Source: Bacterioplanes sp965233665 (GTDB lineage: Bacteria > Pseudomonadota > Gammaproteobacteria > Pseudomonadales > Oceanobacteraceae). From it: DNA of 64,000 bases. The stretch is from assembly GCA_965233665.1 (NCBI GenBank), contig CBDDTG010000037.1, forward strand, positions 16,697 through 80,696, read 5' to 3'. Numbering within the stretch: position 1 is the first letter of the stretch; every line of letters starts with the position of its first letter. The notes under the pieces are model-generated. The model saw nothing but the letters and a program-made list of their open reading frames with translations, made no database searches and was not told where the DNA came from. The position numbers and the translations under genes are program-made. Positions 1 to 8,448 of the stretch are shown here, piece after piece.

Positions 1-63
1 ACCGCAGCACCCCGGCACGCTACAGCTGCCTCTAAACCAGTGCATCGCGGATACGGAAGGCCT

Positions 64-1062
64 ATGAAAGCAGTTGTAGTTGGCATCGCTCTGACCCTGT
101 TGGCAGCGCACACCCATGCCAAGCTCGAACCCATCGCCGACGAAGAGCTGAGCCAATACACAGGCCAGGCATTTTTACAGATTGATAACAATAATGTCGG
201 TAACACAGACTTCACTCGCTTTACCTTTGGTATGGATGTGGAAACCCTGCTGACCAGCGATTTGGTTGAGCTGGGTCGTTATGAGCGCAGTGGTGAGCCG
301 GCGGGTTCCAGTGATATTCGCATCAATGACTTTGCTTTAGGCTCAATTAACGCCGATGGCAGTATTAATCCCTTTAAAATTCGCGACCCCTTTGTTGAGC
401 TGGCCTATGAAACCGTAGGCAGCGGTGCCAATGCACAGGAAAACCTGGTAGGCGTTCGCTTAGGGTTTGGTGAGGCATTTGGTAAATTAACCGGCAATAT
501 TGAATATTTGACCGGTAATATCGAAGTAGAAATCTACGGCAAAGGCAGCTACCTGGCGAGTCAAATGGACTGCGGATGGGACTTCATCGTATGCGGTACA
601 GCAAAGAGTTTAGTCGGTGGTGCATGGGCAGACGATGACTTCGCAGCACAAGCCGTATTGATCAACCCGAGTAATGGCGAACCCGATGGTATTCGTGCCA
701 CCCATGTTGGTATGCAAGATGGACAGACCTTATCTATCCCCAATAGCAGCCGGTTTACTAATTTTCTATTGGGGCTTTTTAGCTCTAGCAACTGTGAGTT
801 GTTAAACGTCCAGACCTGCTTTCCTTTAAGTATCTACCGTACGCTGGATATTGGTAACAGGGATACAGGAGCGCCTGCTCAGGGGATGTTTATGTCGTTT
901 CAAACCAAAACCGTGACCTGGTATGACGGTGGGAATGGCACCAATGCGACGCAGGGCGCTTTTATGAATATTCCAAACGGCGGTATTCGAACCAGCTTTC
1001 AAGAAGCCTTCGATGGCACCGAACGCGTTCGTACTAAGTTCCTGGACCCTTACTATGACTAA
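64..1062 (+). CDS. Exported protein, FilA/DUF6160-like, first of four
   Basis: A predicted exported protein of 332 residues. The in-frame ATG at 40 is less likely than the one at 64, which has GGAAGG just upstream and begins a good signal peptide (MKAVVVGIALTLLAAHTHA). The mature N-terminus reads KLEPIADEELSQYTGQ, a Leu-x-Pro...Asp...Leu...Thr-Gly-Gln motif shared with the next three genes. The remainder is beta-rich, Gly/Asn/Asp-rich sequence with two close Cys near residues 174-181 of the longer reading. The stop overlaps the next start by 8 nt, so the genes are probably co-translated. The motif recalls FilA-type or DUF6160 envelope proteins of Acinetobacter and Pseudomonas. That assignment is from memory and the function is unknown. 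Confidence 0.7.
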   Translation: MKAVVVGIALTLLAAHTHAKLEPIADEELSQYTGQAFLQIDNNNVGNTDFTRFTFGMDVETLLTSDLVELGRYERSGEPAGSSDIRINDFALGSINADGSINPFKIRDPFVELAYETVGSGANAQENLVGVRLGFGEAFGKLTGNIEYLTGNIEVEIYGKGSYLASQMDCGWDFIVCGTAKSLVGGAWADDDFAAQAVLINPSNGEPDGIRATHVGMQDGQTLSIPNSSRFTNFLLGLFSSSNCELLNVQTCFPLSIYRTLDIGNRDTGAPAQGMFMSFQTKTVTWYDGGNGTNATQGAFMNIPNGGIRTSFQEAFDGTERVRTKFLDPYYD

Positions 1063-2080
1063 ATGGCTACCACTGTTGGTATTGGGGTGTTGTATTTCGG
1101 CTCAAGCCGATTTAGTGCCTGTCGATGATGCCGCTCTGGGGGAAGTGCAGGGCGCTGGCTTAGGTGTGGTATTTGAAAACTTTGCCTTTGAGGCTGGAGA
1201 ATCTGTATCTGCTGGCAACCGCTTGGATATCAGTGGTATCACCAATTCTTCTGGTCAGCCGGTAGTGCTGGGGGTTAGTCAGTTTTATATTGCCGGCAGC
1301 GGCAGTAACCAGGGCGCGAATGTCATCGGTAATCCGGTCAATTTAGGGCGCTTGGCCAATCCGTTTAATCTCGAGTTGGTAAACGGAGATGTGCTAGGCA
1401 TTAGCGATAAAGCCATTTTTGAATTTACGGCACCCAGCCGCTTGATCGGCCAAAGCTCTGGCAGCGACAGCATGTTGGTGTTGGCCACAGAAAATCGTAC
1501 GGAACGTCGTTTTCCTGGGTTACCTGTGGCAACGGGCAGTCGAGTTGATCGCGTGACCGGCATAGATACCAGCGTATTAACCAGTCGTGAAGGCGAGCGT
1601 CCAGATATGGGCGTGCGCTTTGATGTCAACGTCAGCGGTACCACTGCTCAGTCACTGCAAAGCCATATTACTGGGTTGGCAGTAGATGGCAGCTATGTGC
1701 GCTTGTGGGGCGATAATAACGAAATGATCGGTAATTTGGGCATTAAAGCCGTGGCCGATAGCCTTACGTTTTTTGCCTGTAATGAAGACGGCAATAACTG
1801 TGGTGACAACGTCGTCTTTACCGATTTTATTATTGAAAGTGAACTAGGTTCAGGTGAAGACCAACCGGTGACCTTTGAGGTCGATGCCAGTGGCAACTTT
1901 ACCGTTGAAGTGGGCAGTATCGCCGGCAAGAGCAACAGCTTTTATCAAAACTATTACAACAATGGTCCGCGTACGGATGTTTATATTCGCGATGTCACCG
2001 TCGCTGGACAGAGCTTCGGCAGTACGACCATATCGAACTTGCAAATTCAGTACTTAAAAGCCACCAGCAGGGACTTGTAA
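1055..2080 (+). CDS. Exported protein, FilA/DUF6160-like, second of four
   Basis: A predicted exported protein of 341 residues. The start at 1055 begins a signal peptide (MTKWLPLLVLGCCISAQA); the longer reading from 1013 would bury it. The mature N-terminus, DLVPVDDAALGEVQG, is a variant of the family motif in which Thr-Gly-Gln is replaced by Gln-Gly-Ala. The rest looks like a secreted beta-strand protein with many Gly, Asn, Ser and Asp residues and one close Cys pair (ACNEDGNNCG). It overlaps the first gene by 8 nt and its TAA shares a base with the ATG of the third gene. Similar length and composition to the first gene suggest paralogy and a shared surface assembly. No enzymatic motif is visible. 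Confidence 0.68.
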   Translation: MTKWLPLLVLGCCISAQADLVPVDDAALGEVQGAGLGVVFENFAFEAGESVSAGNRLDISGITNSSGQPVVLGVSQFYIAGSGSNQGANVIGNPVNLGRLANPFNLELVNGDVLGISDKAIFEFTAPSRLIGQSSGSDSMLVLATENRTERRFPGLPVATGSRVDRVTGIDTSVLTSREGERPDMGVRFDVNVSGTTAQSLQSHITGLAVDGSYVRLWGDNNEMIGNLGIKAVADSLTFFACNEDGNNCGDNVVFTDFIIESELGSGEDQPVTFEVDASGNFTVEVGSIAGKSNSFYQNYYNNGPRTDVYIRDVTVAGQSFGSTTISNLQIQYLKATSRDL

Positions 2081-2637
2081 TGAAAGCACTGATTCTTTCT
2101 TGTGCATTACTCACCCTGCCCGTATTGGCTTTAGAGCCTCTCGATAGCCAGGCACTGGGCGAAGTGACCGGCCAAGGTGGGGTGTATTTATCCGGTGACT
2201 TAACCATCAATGACACCGGTGGGCCGCTGAATCGTGATGGGCCGTCGCAAAACGGCTACAGCTGGCAAACCGCCTGTGGCGTGAATACCACAGACAAGCG
2301 CTGTGGAGGTCGTATTGCTGTGAACACCGGTCAAAGCGGTGGCTGGTTGGTGCTGGATAATATTCGTGGGCGCTTTGCTTTTGAAGGTTTAACACTGACC
2401 ACGCGCCGCATCGATTCTGGGTTTGATGGCGATGGCGTAAATTTTAATCGTGATGTGATGGAAATTGGCTTACCGGATCAACTCGATTACAACGACGTAT
2501 CTTTTACCATTGCTAACAGCAATGCACCCAGGCCAACCGATGCCGGCTTTCAGCAAACCGATATTATGACGTTGAACATTAACGGCACTGTGAACCAGCA
2601 AGGCAATGTGTTGTTGTTCCCGACAGGAGCACCCTAA
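2080..2637 (+). CDS. Small exported protein, third of four
   Basis: A 185-residue predicted exported protein. The signal peptide MKALILSCALLTLPVLA is followed by LEPLDSQALGEVTGQGG, the clearest copy of the family motif together with the fourth gene. It is much shorter than its neighbours but has the same beta-rich character. Two Cys lie about 11 residues apart in the first third (TACGVN and DKRCGG), a possible disulfide. Start and stop both sit in TAATG junctions, so translation is coupled on both sides. The short length may mark a minor or initiating subunit if the four proteins assemble together, but that is inference only. Confidence 0.66.
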   Translation: MKALILSCALLTLPVLALEPLDSQALGEVTGQGGVYLSGDLTINDTGGPLNRDGPSQNGYSWQTACGVNTTDKRCGGRIAVNTGQSGGWLVLDNIRGRFAFEGLTLTTRRIDSGFDGDGVNFNRDVMEIGLPDQLDYNDVSFTIANSNAPRPTDAGFQQTDIMTLNINGTVNQQGNVLLFPTGAP

Positions 2638-4994
2638 TGAACCCTGCTCACATTGTTTTTTGGCTCTTGGCCGTCCCAGCAGCGACGCAGGCATTGCAGC
2701 CTTTGTCGGACCAAAGCTTAGGCGCCGTTACTGGCCAAGCCGGCATCACATTAGAGCAAAGTGGCCATGTCAGTGTCGGTGAGATTACCTACACCGACGA
2801 TGGCAATCGCCTGCATATACAAAACATAGAACGCGGTGAACAAAGCAATATTGCTTTACCTTCTTCCGTTAAGCATGTCACCGATGTGGCGGCGGATGGC
2901 ACGCTGTCCATTCACACCACGGTGGCGCCGACGGCCCTAGCCATCGGGGGTGTTCGTATTAATGATTCTTTGGCCAGCACGGGCGCTTTTCGCCTGAATT
3001 ACAGTGGCAATACTCACCTACAGCTAAGGCCGAGCAATGGCCGCTATATTGAAGGCCAGGTGGATACCTCGATCTCGGACGCAGAATTAATCTGGACTAC
3101 AAACGGCCATTCCATCAGTTTTGACGACATTTTGTTTCGCGCCGATATTGACCAGTTCAGCATTGGTGATGCCTATAAGGGCGCAAAGCAAGGGCTGGAT
3201 TTTGAGCTCAACCAATTTGCCTACGATTTTTCTACCGGCGGTTTAAAGCTGGGTGGTGTTTCTTTGGGCACGCTATCGGGTGAGCTGGCGTTATCTGGTA
3301 GCGCTCAACTCTATGCAGGCGGTCGCTTGGGTAACCAGGGTCTACAACTGGATGCGGCCATTAGCATTGTTAACGACAGCAGCAACTATGTGCAGTTTGT
3401 CGACGATGGTAATGCGCTTTATATGGGCGACTTTAATGGCGCGTTAAATGTCACGGGGTTAACCATCGATGTGGCCAACGATCATTTGGCCGTGGGCATC
3501 GACCAGTTAGACGGCGCCTTCAATGCCAATCGTATTTTAATTGGTGACAGCACCCGGCCATTAGGGGCAGTGCAGTTTGATTTTCTGTTGGCGGATGACG
3601 GTGCCAATGGTCGCTATAATCGCTTGCGTTTGTATCCCGGTGTTCGCCAACCCGTGCTGGCAGCGCTACCGACAGATATCCGCCCTTATGCCAGTCAGTT
3701 TTATCAGCCGCTTAATGCCAGCAGCGACGGGCTATCTGCCGGTATTGATTGGAACTTAACCAGCGCTAACGCCAGTTACATTGATGATAATCGCTTGGTG
3801 GTCGTCAGCGGCATTAAAAGCTACGGCTCTGGCGATGTTACTTTTGATGTGCGCGGTTTTGACCATGACAATAACAGCGCCACGGCGGATAAAACCGCCG
3901 TGGCCATTGGTCTGAATGATTTTAACGGCAGTTACAGCATCGAAGGCCTACGAGTGGGTAATAAAAGTGCGCCCCTGCAGGGCGGTGCTGAGTTATTGCT
4001 GTCGCTGGAGGTGTTTCAGGCGATGGACTTTAACCTCGATGCCTACACCTACATCACGGCGGGTGGTGTGAGTGGCGGCGGCATACAGGTTGATGGTGAT
4101 TATTTATTCAGTGATACCAATATTGGCCTGTCGGTGGACGACCAGGGACAGGGCATTTGGGCCACGGGTGTGACCTACGACATTCACATGCGCCAGTTCC
4201 AATTTGATGTCAGCAACCGTGGCATCAGTGTGAATCGCGGTGAGCAATGGAGCACCATGAACATCGACGATTTGCGCTGGGGCGATAAGCTGGCAGGGCG
4301 CAGCTTGGGTCGCGTCAAACTGGAGCGCTTTGAACGCGGCTCCTCACTGGAAATTCTACCCGGCGGTGCGGGCGCTGTGTGCGTCGGTGCCAGTGCGGGC
4401 AGCCAATCCGCTTGTGATGCTGCCGGTGGGCGCTGGGAAGATCGCGGCGAAGAGGGCCTAACCGTCGCTTTAAAAGCCGCCTTTGAGCCTGAGGGCCTCA
4501 CCAGCGATGGCACCATCGCGCGCAACCGCCTGACTTGGGAAAACAACCGCAACTCCGACGGCAACGGCGGCTATGTGAATGGTACTGGCACTCGCATTGA
4601 GTTTGATGGCATCAGCACCAACGATGGTTTGGGCAAAAGTGACAGCAACGATTATGGCTTTCGTGCGGATTTGAACATCGACGTCTATGAAACCAAGGTG
4701 GTGAAAAAGAGCGATGGTGAAGACAGCCAGAACGTTGATGGCAACAAGGGCGACGAGCTGATTTATGACGACAGTTCGCGCACCACTTACAGCTACGTTG
4801 AAACCCCAACGGCGGCACAAAAACAGCTGCGCCCGCTGGGCTTTGCAGTGCAGGGCAACGTGTCGTTTAAAGACTTTCAAATTGACCAAGTCAGGCTGGG
4901 CCATCCAACCGGCGGCACGCAAACCGTGTTTTCGGGCGTGGTGATGCAAAACATGGACATCACCACCAACCTTACGGCAACGCCGATTCGCTAA
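2637..4994 (+). CDS. Large exported beta-rich protein, fourth of four
   Basis: A 785-residue predicted exported protein. The signal peptide (MNPAHIVFWLLAVPAATQA) is followed by LQPLSDQSLGAVTGQAGI, the family motif. The body is a long run of Gly-, Asp- and Asn-rich strands with recurring Asp-Asp-x-x-Phe and Gly-Gly patterns, consistent with a beta-helix or beta-barrel-like surface protein. The only two Cys of the mature chain lie in one short insert near residue 585 (CVGASAGSQSAC), so a disulfide loop is plausible. The start is coupled to the preceding stop by TAATG. It is the last gene of the unit; leuA follows after 83 nt with its own signals. Function is not recognised beyond a FilA/DUF6160-like resemblance. 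Confidence 0.68.
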   Translation: MNPAHIVFWLLAVPAATQALQPLSDQSLGAVTGQAGITLEQSGHVSVGEITYTDDGNRLHIQNIERGEQSNIALPSSVKHVTDVAADGTLSIHTTVAPTALAIGGVRINDSLASTGAFRLNYSGNTHLQLRPSNGRYIEGQVDTSISDAELIWTTNGHSISFDDILFRADIDQFSIGDAYKGAKQGLDFELNQFAYDFSTGGLKLGGVSLGTLSGELALSGSAQLYAGGRLGNQGLQLDAAISIVNDSSNYVQFVDDGNALYMGDFNGALNVTGLTIDVANDHLAVGIDQLDGAFNANRILIGDSTRPLGAVQFDFLLADDGANGRYNRLRLYPGVRQPVLAALPTDIRPYASQFYQPLNASSDGLSAGIDWNLTSANASYIDDNRLVVVSGIKSYGSGDVTFDVRGFDHDNNSATADKTAVAIGLNDFNGSYSIEGLRVGNKSAPLQGGAELLLSLEVFQAMDFNLDAYTYITAGGVSGGGIQVDGDYLFSDTNIGLSVDDQGQGIWATGVTYDIHMRQFQFDVSNRGISVNRGEQWSTMNIDDLRWGDKLAGRSLGRVKLERFERGSSLEILPGGAGAVCVGASAGSQSACDAAGGRWEDRGEEGLTVALKAAFEPEGLTSDGTIARNRLTWENNRNSDGNGGYVNGTGTRIEFDGISTNDGLGKSDSNDYGFRADLNIDVYETKVVKKSDGEDSQNVDGNKGDELIYDDSSRTTYSYVETPTAAQKQLRPLGFAVQGNVSFKDFQIDQVRLGHPTGGTQTVFSGVVMQNMDITTNLTATPIR

Positions 4995-5016
4995 CCTCTC
5001 TACTTTGGCATCACTG

Positions 5017-5064
5017 GCCGTGAATTCCCCTTCGGGCGTATACTAGGCGCTCGAATTTCACGGC
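5017..5064 (+). promoter_or_regulatory. Inverted repeat around candidate leuA promoter
   Basis: The arms GCCGTGAATT (5017-5026) and GAATTTCACGGC (5053-5064) are complementary apart from one extra base, and flank a TATACT (5039-5044) that could serve as a -10 box. No convincing -35 is present. The structure could be an operator, an mRNA hairpin, or chance. Confidence 0.3.
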
Positions 5065-5077
5065 AGTGGAGAAGCCC

Positions 5078-6622
5078 ATGAAAGACCGTCTGGTCATCTT
5101 CGATACCACCATGCGCGACGGCGAGCAAAGCCCCGGCGCATCAATGACAAAACAAGAAAAAATACGGATTGGTAAAGCCCTAGAGAAGATGCGGGTTGAC
5201 GTCATTGAGGCTGGCTTCGCTGCTGCCAGTGCCGGTGATTTTGAGTCCATCCAGGCGGTGGCGGCCAATGTGCGAGAAAGCACCATTTGCTCGCTGGCGC
5301 GGGCGGTAGATCGCGATTTGGAGCAAGCAGCGGCGGCATTAAAGAAAGCCGAGCGGGCGCGTATTCACACCTTTATCGCCACCTCGCCCATTCATATGGA
5401 GCACAAGCTGCGCATGTCACCGGACCAGGTGGTCGAGCAAGCTGTGTATGCGGTGAAAAAAGCCCGTGGCTTTGTCGACGATGTGGAGTTCTCCTGCGAA
5501 GACGCAGGCCGCAGTGATATCGACTTTTTGTGCCGTATTATTGAAGCCACCATCGATGCCGGTGCGCGCACCATCAACATTCCCGATACCGTGGGCTATG
5601 CCATTCCAGCGGAGTTTGGCGACAAGATCCGCATTTTATTGGAGCGCATTCCCAACGCCGATAAAGCCATCTTCTCAGTGCACTGCCACAATGATTTGGG
5701 CTTAGCGGTGGCCAACTCGCTGGCGGCGGTGGCCAATGGCGCTCGTCAGGTGGAATGCACCATCAATGGCCTGGGCGAGCGTGCCGGTAACGCCGCGCTG
5801 GAAGAAATCGTCATGGCCACGCGCACGCGCGCCGATTTGCTCGATTTAGAAACCGGCATCGACGCCACCCAAATCGTACCGACATCGCGCTTGGTGTCAT
5901 CGATTACCGGCTTCCCGGTGCAGCCTAATAAAGCCATTGTTGGCGCCAATGCCTTTGCCCATGAGTCGGGCATTCACCAAGATGGCGTGCTCAAGCACCG
6001 TGAAACCTACGAAATTATGAAGGCCGAAGACGTTGGCTGGGGCGCCAACAAAATGGTGATGGGCAAGCACTCTGGTCGAGCGGCGTTTCGCAGCCGTTTA
6101 GAAGAGCTGGGTGTGACTTTTGAAACCGATGAGCTGCTGAACAAAGCCTTTGCCCGCTTTAAAGATCTGGCCGATAAAAAGCACGAAATCTTTGATGAAG
6201 ACTTGCAAGCGCTGGTCTCTGAAACCAAGCAGGCGTTGGTGGCCGATACCTACCGTTTAATCTCGTTAGAAAGCCACTGTGCCACCGGAGAAACACCGGT
6301 AACAGAAGTGGTGGTCAGCTTTAATGGCGAAGAACACCGCTGCAAATCCCAGGGCAGTGGCCCGGTGGATGCGGCACTGAAAGCCATCGAAATGGTGGCG
6401 CAGTCGGGCGCGAACCAGCTGCTGTATTCAGTCAACGCCATTACCCAAGGCACCGACTCTCAAGGCGAGGTCACGGTGCGGTTGGAAAAAGGCGGGCGCA
6501 TTGTAAATGGTCAAGGCGCCGATACTGACATCATCACGGCGTCGGCCAAGGCCTATGTTCATGCTTTGAACCAGCTGGTGGCGAGTGCCGATCGCCAGCA
6601 CCCACAAGTTGAGGGCGTGTAA
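5078..6622 (+). CDS. leuA: 2-isopropylmalate synthase
   Basis: Catalyses the first committed step of leucine synthesis: condensation of acetyl-CoA with 2-oxoisovalerate to 2-isopropylmalate, in the cytoplasm. The chain of 514 residues has the standard long LeuA layout. The N-terminal HMGL-like TIM barrel carries DTTMRDGEQSPG and HCHNDLGLAVANSL (metal ligands), the linker carries HESGIHQDGVLK, and the last ~130 residues form the regulatory LeuA dimerisation domain that binds leucine. The ATG at 5078 is chosen over the GTG at 5066 because a GGAG lies 8 nt upstream of it. The gene stands alone, without leuBCD, and a holD-like gene follows 5 nt after its stop. Confidence 0.95.
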   Translation: MKDRLVIFDTTMRDGEQSPGASMTKQEKIRIGKALEKMRVDVIEAGFAAASAGDFESIQAVAANVRESTICSLARAVDRDLEQAAAALKKAERARIHTFIATSPIHMEHKLRMSPDQVVEQAVYAVKKARGFVDDVEFSCEDAGRSDIDFLCRIIEATIDAGARTINIPDTVGYAIPAEFGDKIRILLERIPNADKAIFSVHCHNDLGLAVANSLAAVANGARQVECTINGLGERAGNAALEEIVMATRTRADLLDLETGIDATQIVPTSRLVSSITGFPVQPNKAIVGANAFAHESGIHQDGVLKHRETYEIMKAEDVGWGANKMVMGKHSGRAAFRSRLEELGVTFETDELLNKAFARFKDLADKKHEIFDEDLQALVSETKQALVADTYRLISLESHCATGETPVTEVVVSFNGEEHRCKSQGSGPVDAALKAIEMVAQSGANQLLYSVNAITQGTDSQGEVTVRLEKGGRIVNGQGADTDIITASAKAYVHALNQLVASADRQHPQVEGV

Positions 6623-6627
6623 AGCCG

Positions 6628-7326
6628 ATGTTAGAGCAGCGCCGGCTCGATTACCTTGCCGCCATGGGCATCACTCAGTGGATGCCCAGACAGCCCTTGC
6701 CTCATGCCGCGCCATCGCGCTGGCTGCCGGATGCCTCCGACACACCGAATCATGACGAGGTCGAGCAGCTGGCGGAGCAACATCACATTCCGCCCGTGGT
6801 CGCCAGTGAGCTGCTGGAGTTAGAACAGCGTTCGCGCCCGTCGCCAGTTCCGACACCGGCACCCGTAGCGACGGACAACGACGCTCCAGCCGATGCAGCA
6901 CCAGTGGATTTAACTCCGCCTCGCTTCGAGCTTTGGTTTGCGCGCGCCACGGCGCGTGGTGTCTGGGTGGTTGATGGCCAGCAAGATCTGACCTTGCTGC
7001 GGCGCTTTATGCTGCGGGTGGTCACGGCGATGGGCGCTGAGCCCGATTTAAGCGCTGAGCCAGTGCAGTTTCGTTGGCCCTTTATTGAATCGCGCCAGCA
7101 CGATCAAAGTCGCCCGGTGGCGTTGCAGGCGCTGCAGGCACAGTGGCAGTTTGTGCAGCAGCAAGGCGTCGGTTATGTCATCAGTGTGGGCTCAGATAGC
7201 CGGGATTGGCTGGCCGCCATCGACGCCGATGTGTTTTTTCACATCGATGATTTGCAGCAATGCCTGACGTCGGCGGCGCATAAACGAGCGTTATGGCAAG
7301 CCCTGGTGTCATTGGAGTCGCTGTAA
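6628..7326 (+). CDS. holD: HolD-like DNA polymerase III psi subunit, extended
   Basis: Probably the psi subunit of the polymerase III clamp loader, which links the loader to chi and hence to SSB. The N-terminus (LAAMGITQWMPRQPLP) closely resembles the E. coli HolD start (LQQLGITQWSLRRP), the chi-binding peptide as I recall it, and the C-terminus (KRALWQALVSLESL) resembles the HolD tail. At 232 residues it is far longer than the ~137-residue E. coli protein. The extra length includes a Pro/Ala-rich linker around residues 68-92. Position is a second argument: rimI follows with a TAATG overlap, as in E. coli holD-rimI. A weaker reading is a conserved protein of unknown function. Confidence 0.65.
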   Translation: MLEQRRLDYLAAMGITQWMPRQPLPHAAPSRWLPDASDTPNHDEVEQLAEQHHIPPVVASELLELEQRSRPSPVPTPAPVATDNDAPADAAPVDLTPPRFELWFARATARGVWVVDGQQDLTLLRRFMLRVVTAMGAEPDLSAEPVQFRWPFIESRQHDQSRPVALQALQAQWQFVQQQGVGYVISVGSDSRDWLAAIDADVFFHIDDLQQCLTSAAHKRALWQALVSLESL

Positions 7327-7766
7327 TGATTCGGGCCGCACAGCCACAAGATCTTGCCGCCATCATGCACATAGAACGACGAGCCCACGCCTTCCCCTGG
7401 AGTGAGCAAGTGATGCAGCAGTTTTTGCAACGCCCAGGCAGTGCTTGGGTGCTGGAGCAGCAAGGTGAGCTGGTCGGCCATGCTGTGATTCGTGTCATTG
7501 CCGGCGAAGGCGAGCTTTTGACCATCGCCATTCACCCCGAGCAACAAGGGCAAGGCTTGGGGCTAAAGTTGCTGCAAGCCATATTGCAGCAGTTTGCTCA
7601 GCAAGGGGCGGAGCAATGTTTTTTAGAAGTGCGTGCCAGCAACCACAGTGCGATTCAGCTGTATGAAAAACTCGGCTTCGCCTGTGCTGGTGTGCGCAAA
7701 GACTATTACCCTTGCGCCCAAGGGCGTGAAGACGCTTGGATATACTGCTTGGACCTGAGCGTATGA
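7326..7766 (+). CDS. rimI: Ribosomal protein S18-alanine N-acetyltransferase
   Basis: A GNAT-family acetyltransferase of 146 residues that acetylates the N-terminal alanine of ribosomal protein S18. The start at 7326 overlaps the holD stop (TAATG); the upstream in-frame codon at 7293 lies inside holD. Visible family features are the N-terminal IRAAQPQDLAAIMHIE, the central strand LTIAIHPEQQGQGLGLKLL that forms the acetyl-CoA pyrophosphate loop (QxxGxG), and the C-terminal EVRASNHSAIQLYEKLGF typical of RimI. The stop codon overlaps an ATG at 7763 in an ATGA junction, which bears on the start of the next gene. Confidence 0.93.
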   Translation: MIRAAQPQDLAAIMHIERRAHAFPWSEQVMQQFLQRPGSAWVLEQQGELVGHAVIRVIAGEGELLTIAIHPEQQGQGLGLKLLQAILQQFAQQGAEQCFLEVRASNHSAIQLYEKLGFACAGVRKDYYPCAQGREDAWIYCLDLSV

Positions 7767-7842
7767 CGCCATGGTACGCCGCCATTCCCACGGCGATACA
7801 AATTCTAACGGCTGTTAGTGGTTTGGCTGTGCGGCGTGGGCG

Positions 7843-8439
7843 TTGCTGGGCAGCAACTGGCAAGCGTTGCGTGAGCACAGTACGGCGCAACATTTATTTG
7901 CTGGCAGTGTGCTGGTGATGGCCACCATGTGGGCCGGCAGTGCGGGTGTTCGTCCAGGGCTGGATTTTTATTTGCTCGGCTATACCGCTGCGGTATTGAT
8001 GATGGGGCTGCGTTTGGCGCTGGTGGCGGGTTTGCTGGCGCTGCTGCTCAATTCCATTATGTTGGCCTGGTTGCAAGGCGATGCTGCCTGGCCGATGTTG
8101 GGTTATCGCTATCTGGTGCAAATCGCGCTGCCCATGCTGTTTAGCTATGGGTTTTATCGCTGGGTGTATTTACGCATGGCGCATAACCCGTTCATTTATA
8201 TGCTGGTGGCAGGCTTTTTCAACGCCGGCTTTACCCACGCAGCCGCGGATTTACTCAATGGCGGTGCTTTGTGGGCCATTGGGCTGTATAGCGCTGAGCA
8301 AATCTGGCACGACTACCTGCGTTATTTTCCGCTGACGATGTTCCCGGAGGGCATTGTAAACGGCATGTTTATCGCGGGTATGGTGGCGTTTCATCCGCTG
8401 TGGCTGAGTACCTTCGATGAGGAGTCGTATTTTCGTTGA
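7843..8439 (+). CDS. Membrane protein, ECF-transporter-permease-like; N-terminus uncertain
   Basis: An integral membrane protein of about 198 residues with roughly five to six hydrophobic segments. It resembles the family annotated in pseudomonads as energy-coupling-factor ABC transporter permease; substrate unknown. The only start in this frame is a TTG at 7843 with no good ribosome site, after a TAG at 7816. An ATG at 7763 overlaps the rimI stop (ATGA) and opens a hydrophobic stretch (AAIPTAIQILTAVSGLAV) in a different frame that would suit the missing first helix. A single-base loss or error near 7820-7840 would join the two. It is therefore either a slightly shortened gene or one with a frameshift. 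The stop is 9 nt from the MITE-like element. Confidence 0.6.
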   Translation: MLGSNWQALREHSTAQHLFAGSVLVMATMWAGSAGVRPGLDFYLLGYTAAVLMMGLRLALVAGLLALLLNSIMLAWLQGDAAWPMLGYRYLVQIALPMLFSYGFYRWVYLRMAHNPFIYMLVAGFFNAGFTHAAADLLNGGALWAIGLYSAEQIWHDYLRYFPLTMFPEGIVNGMFIAGMVAFHPLWLSTFDEESYFR

Positions 8440-8448
8440 GGCCGTACC

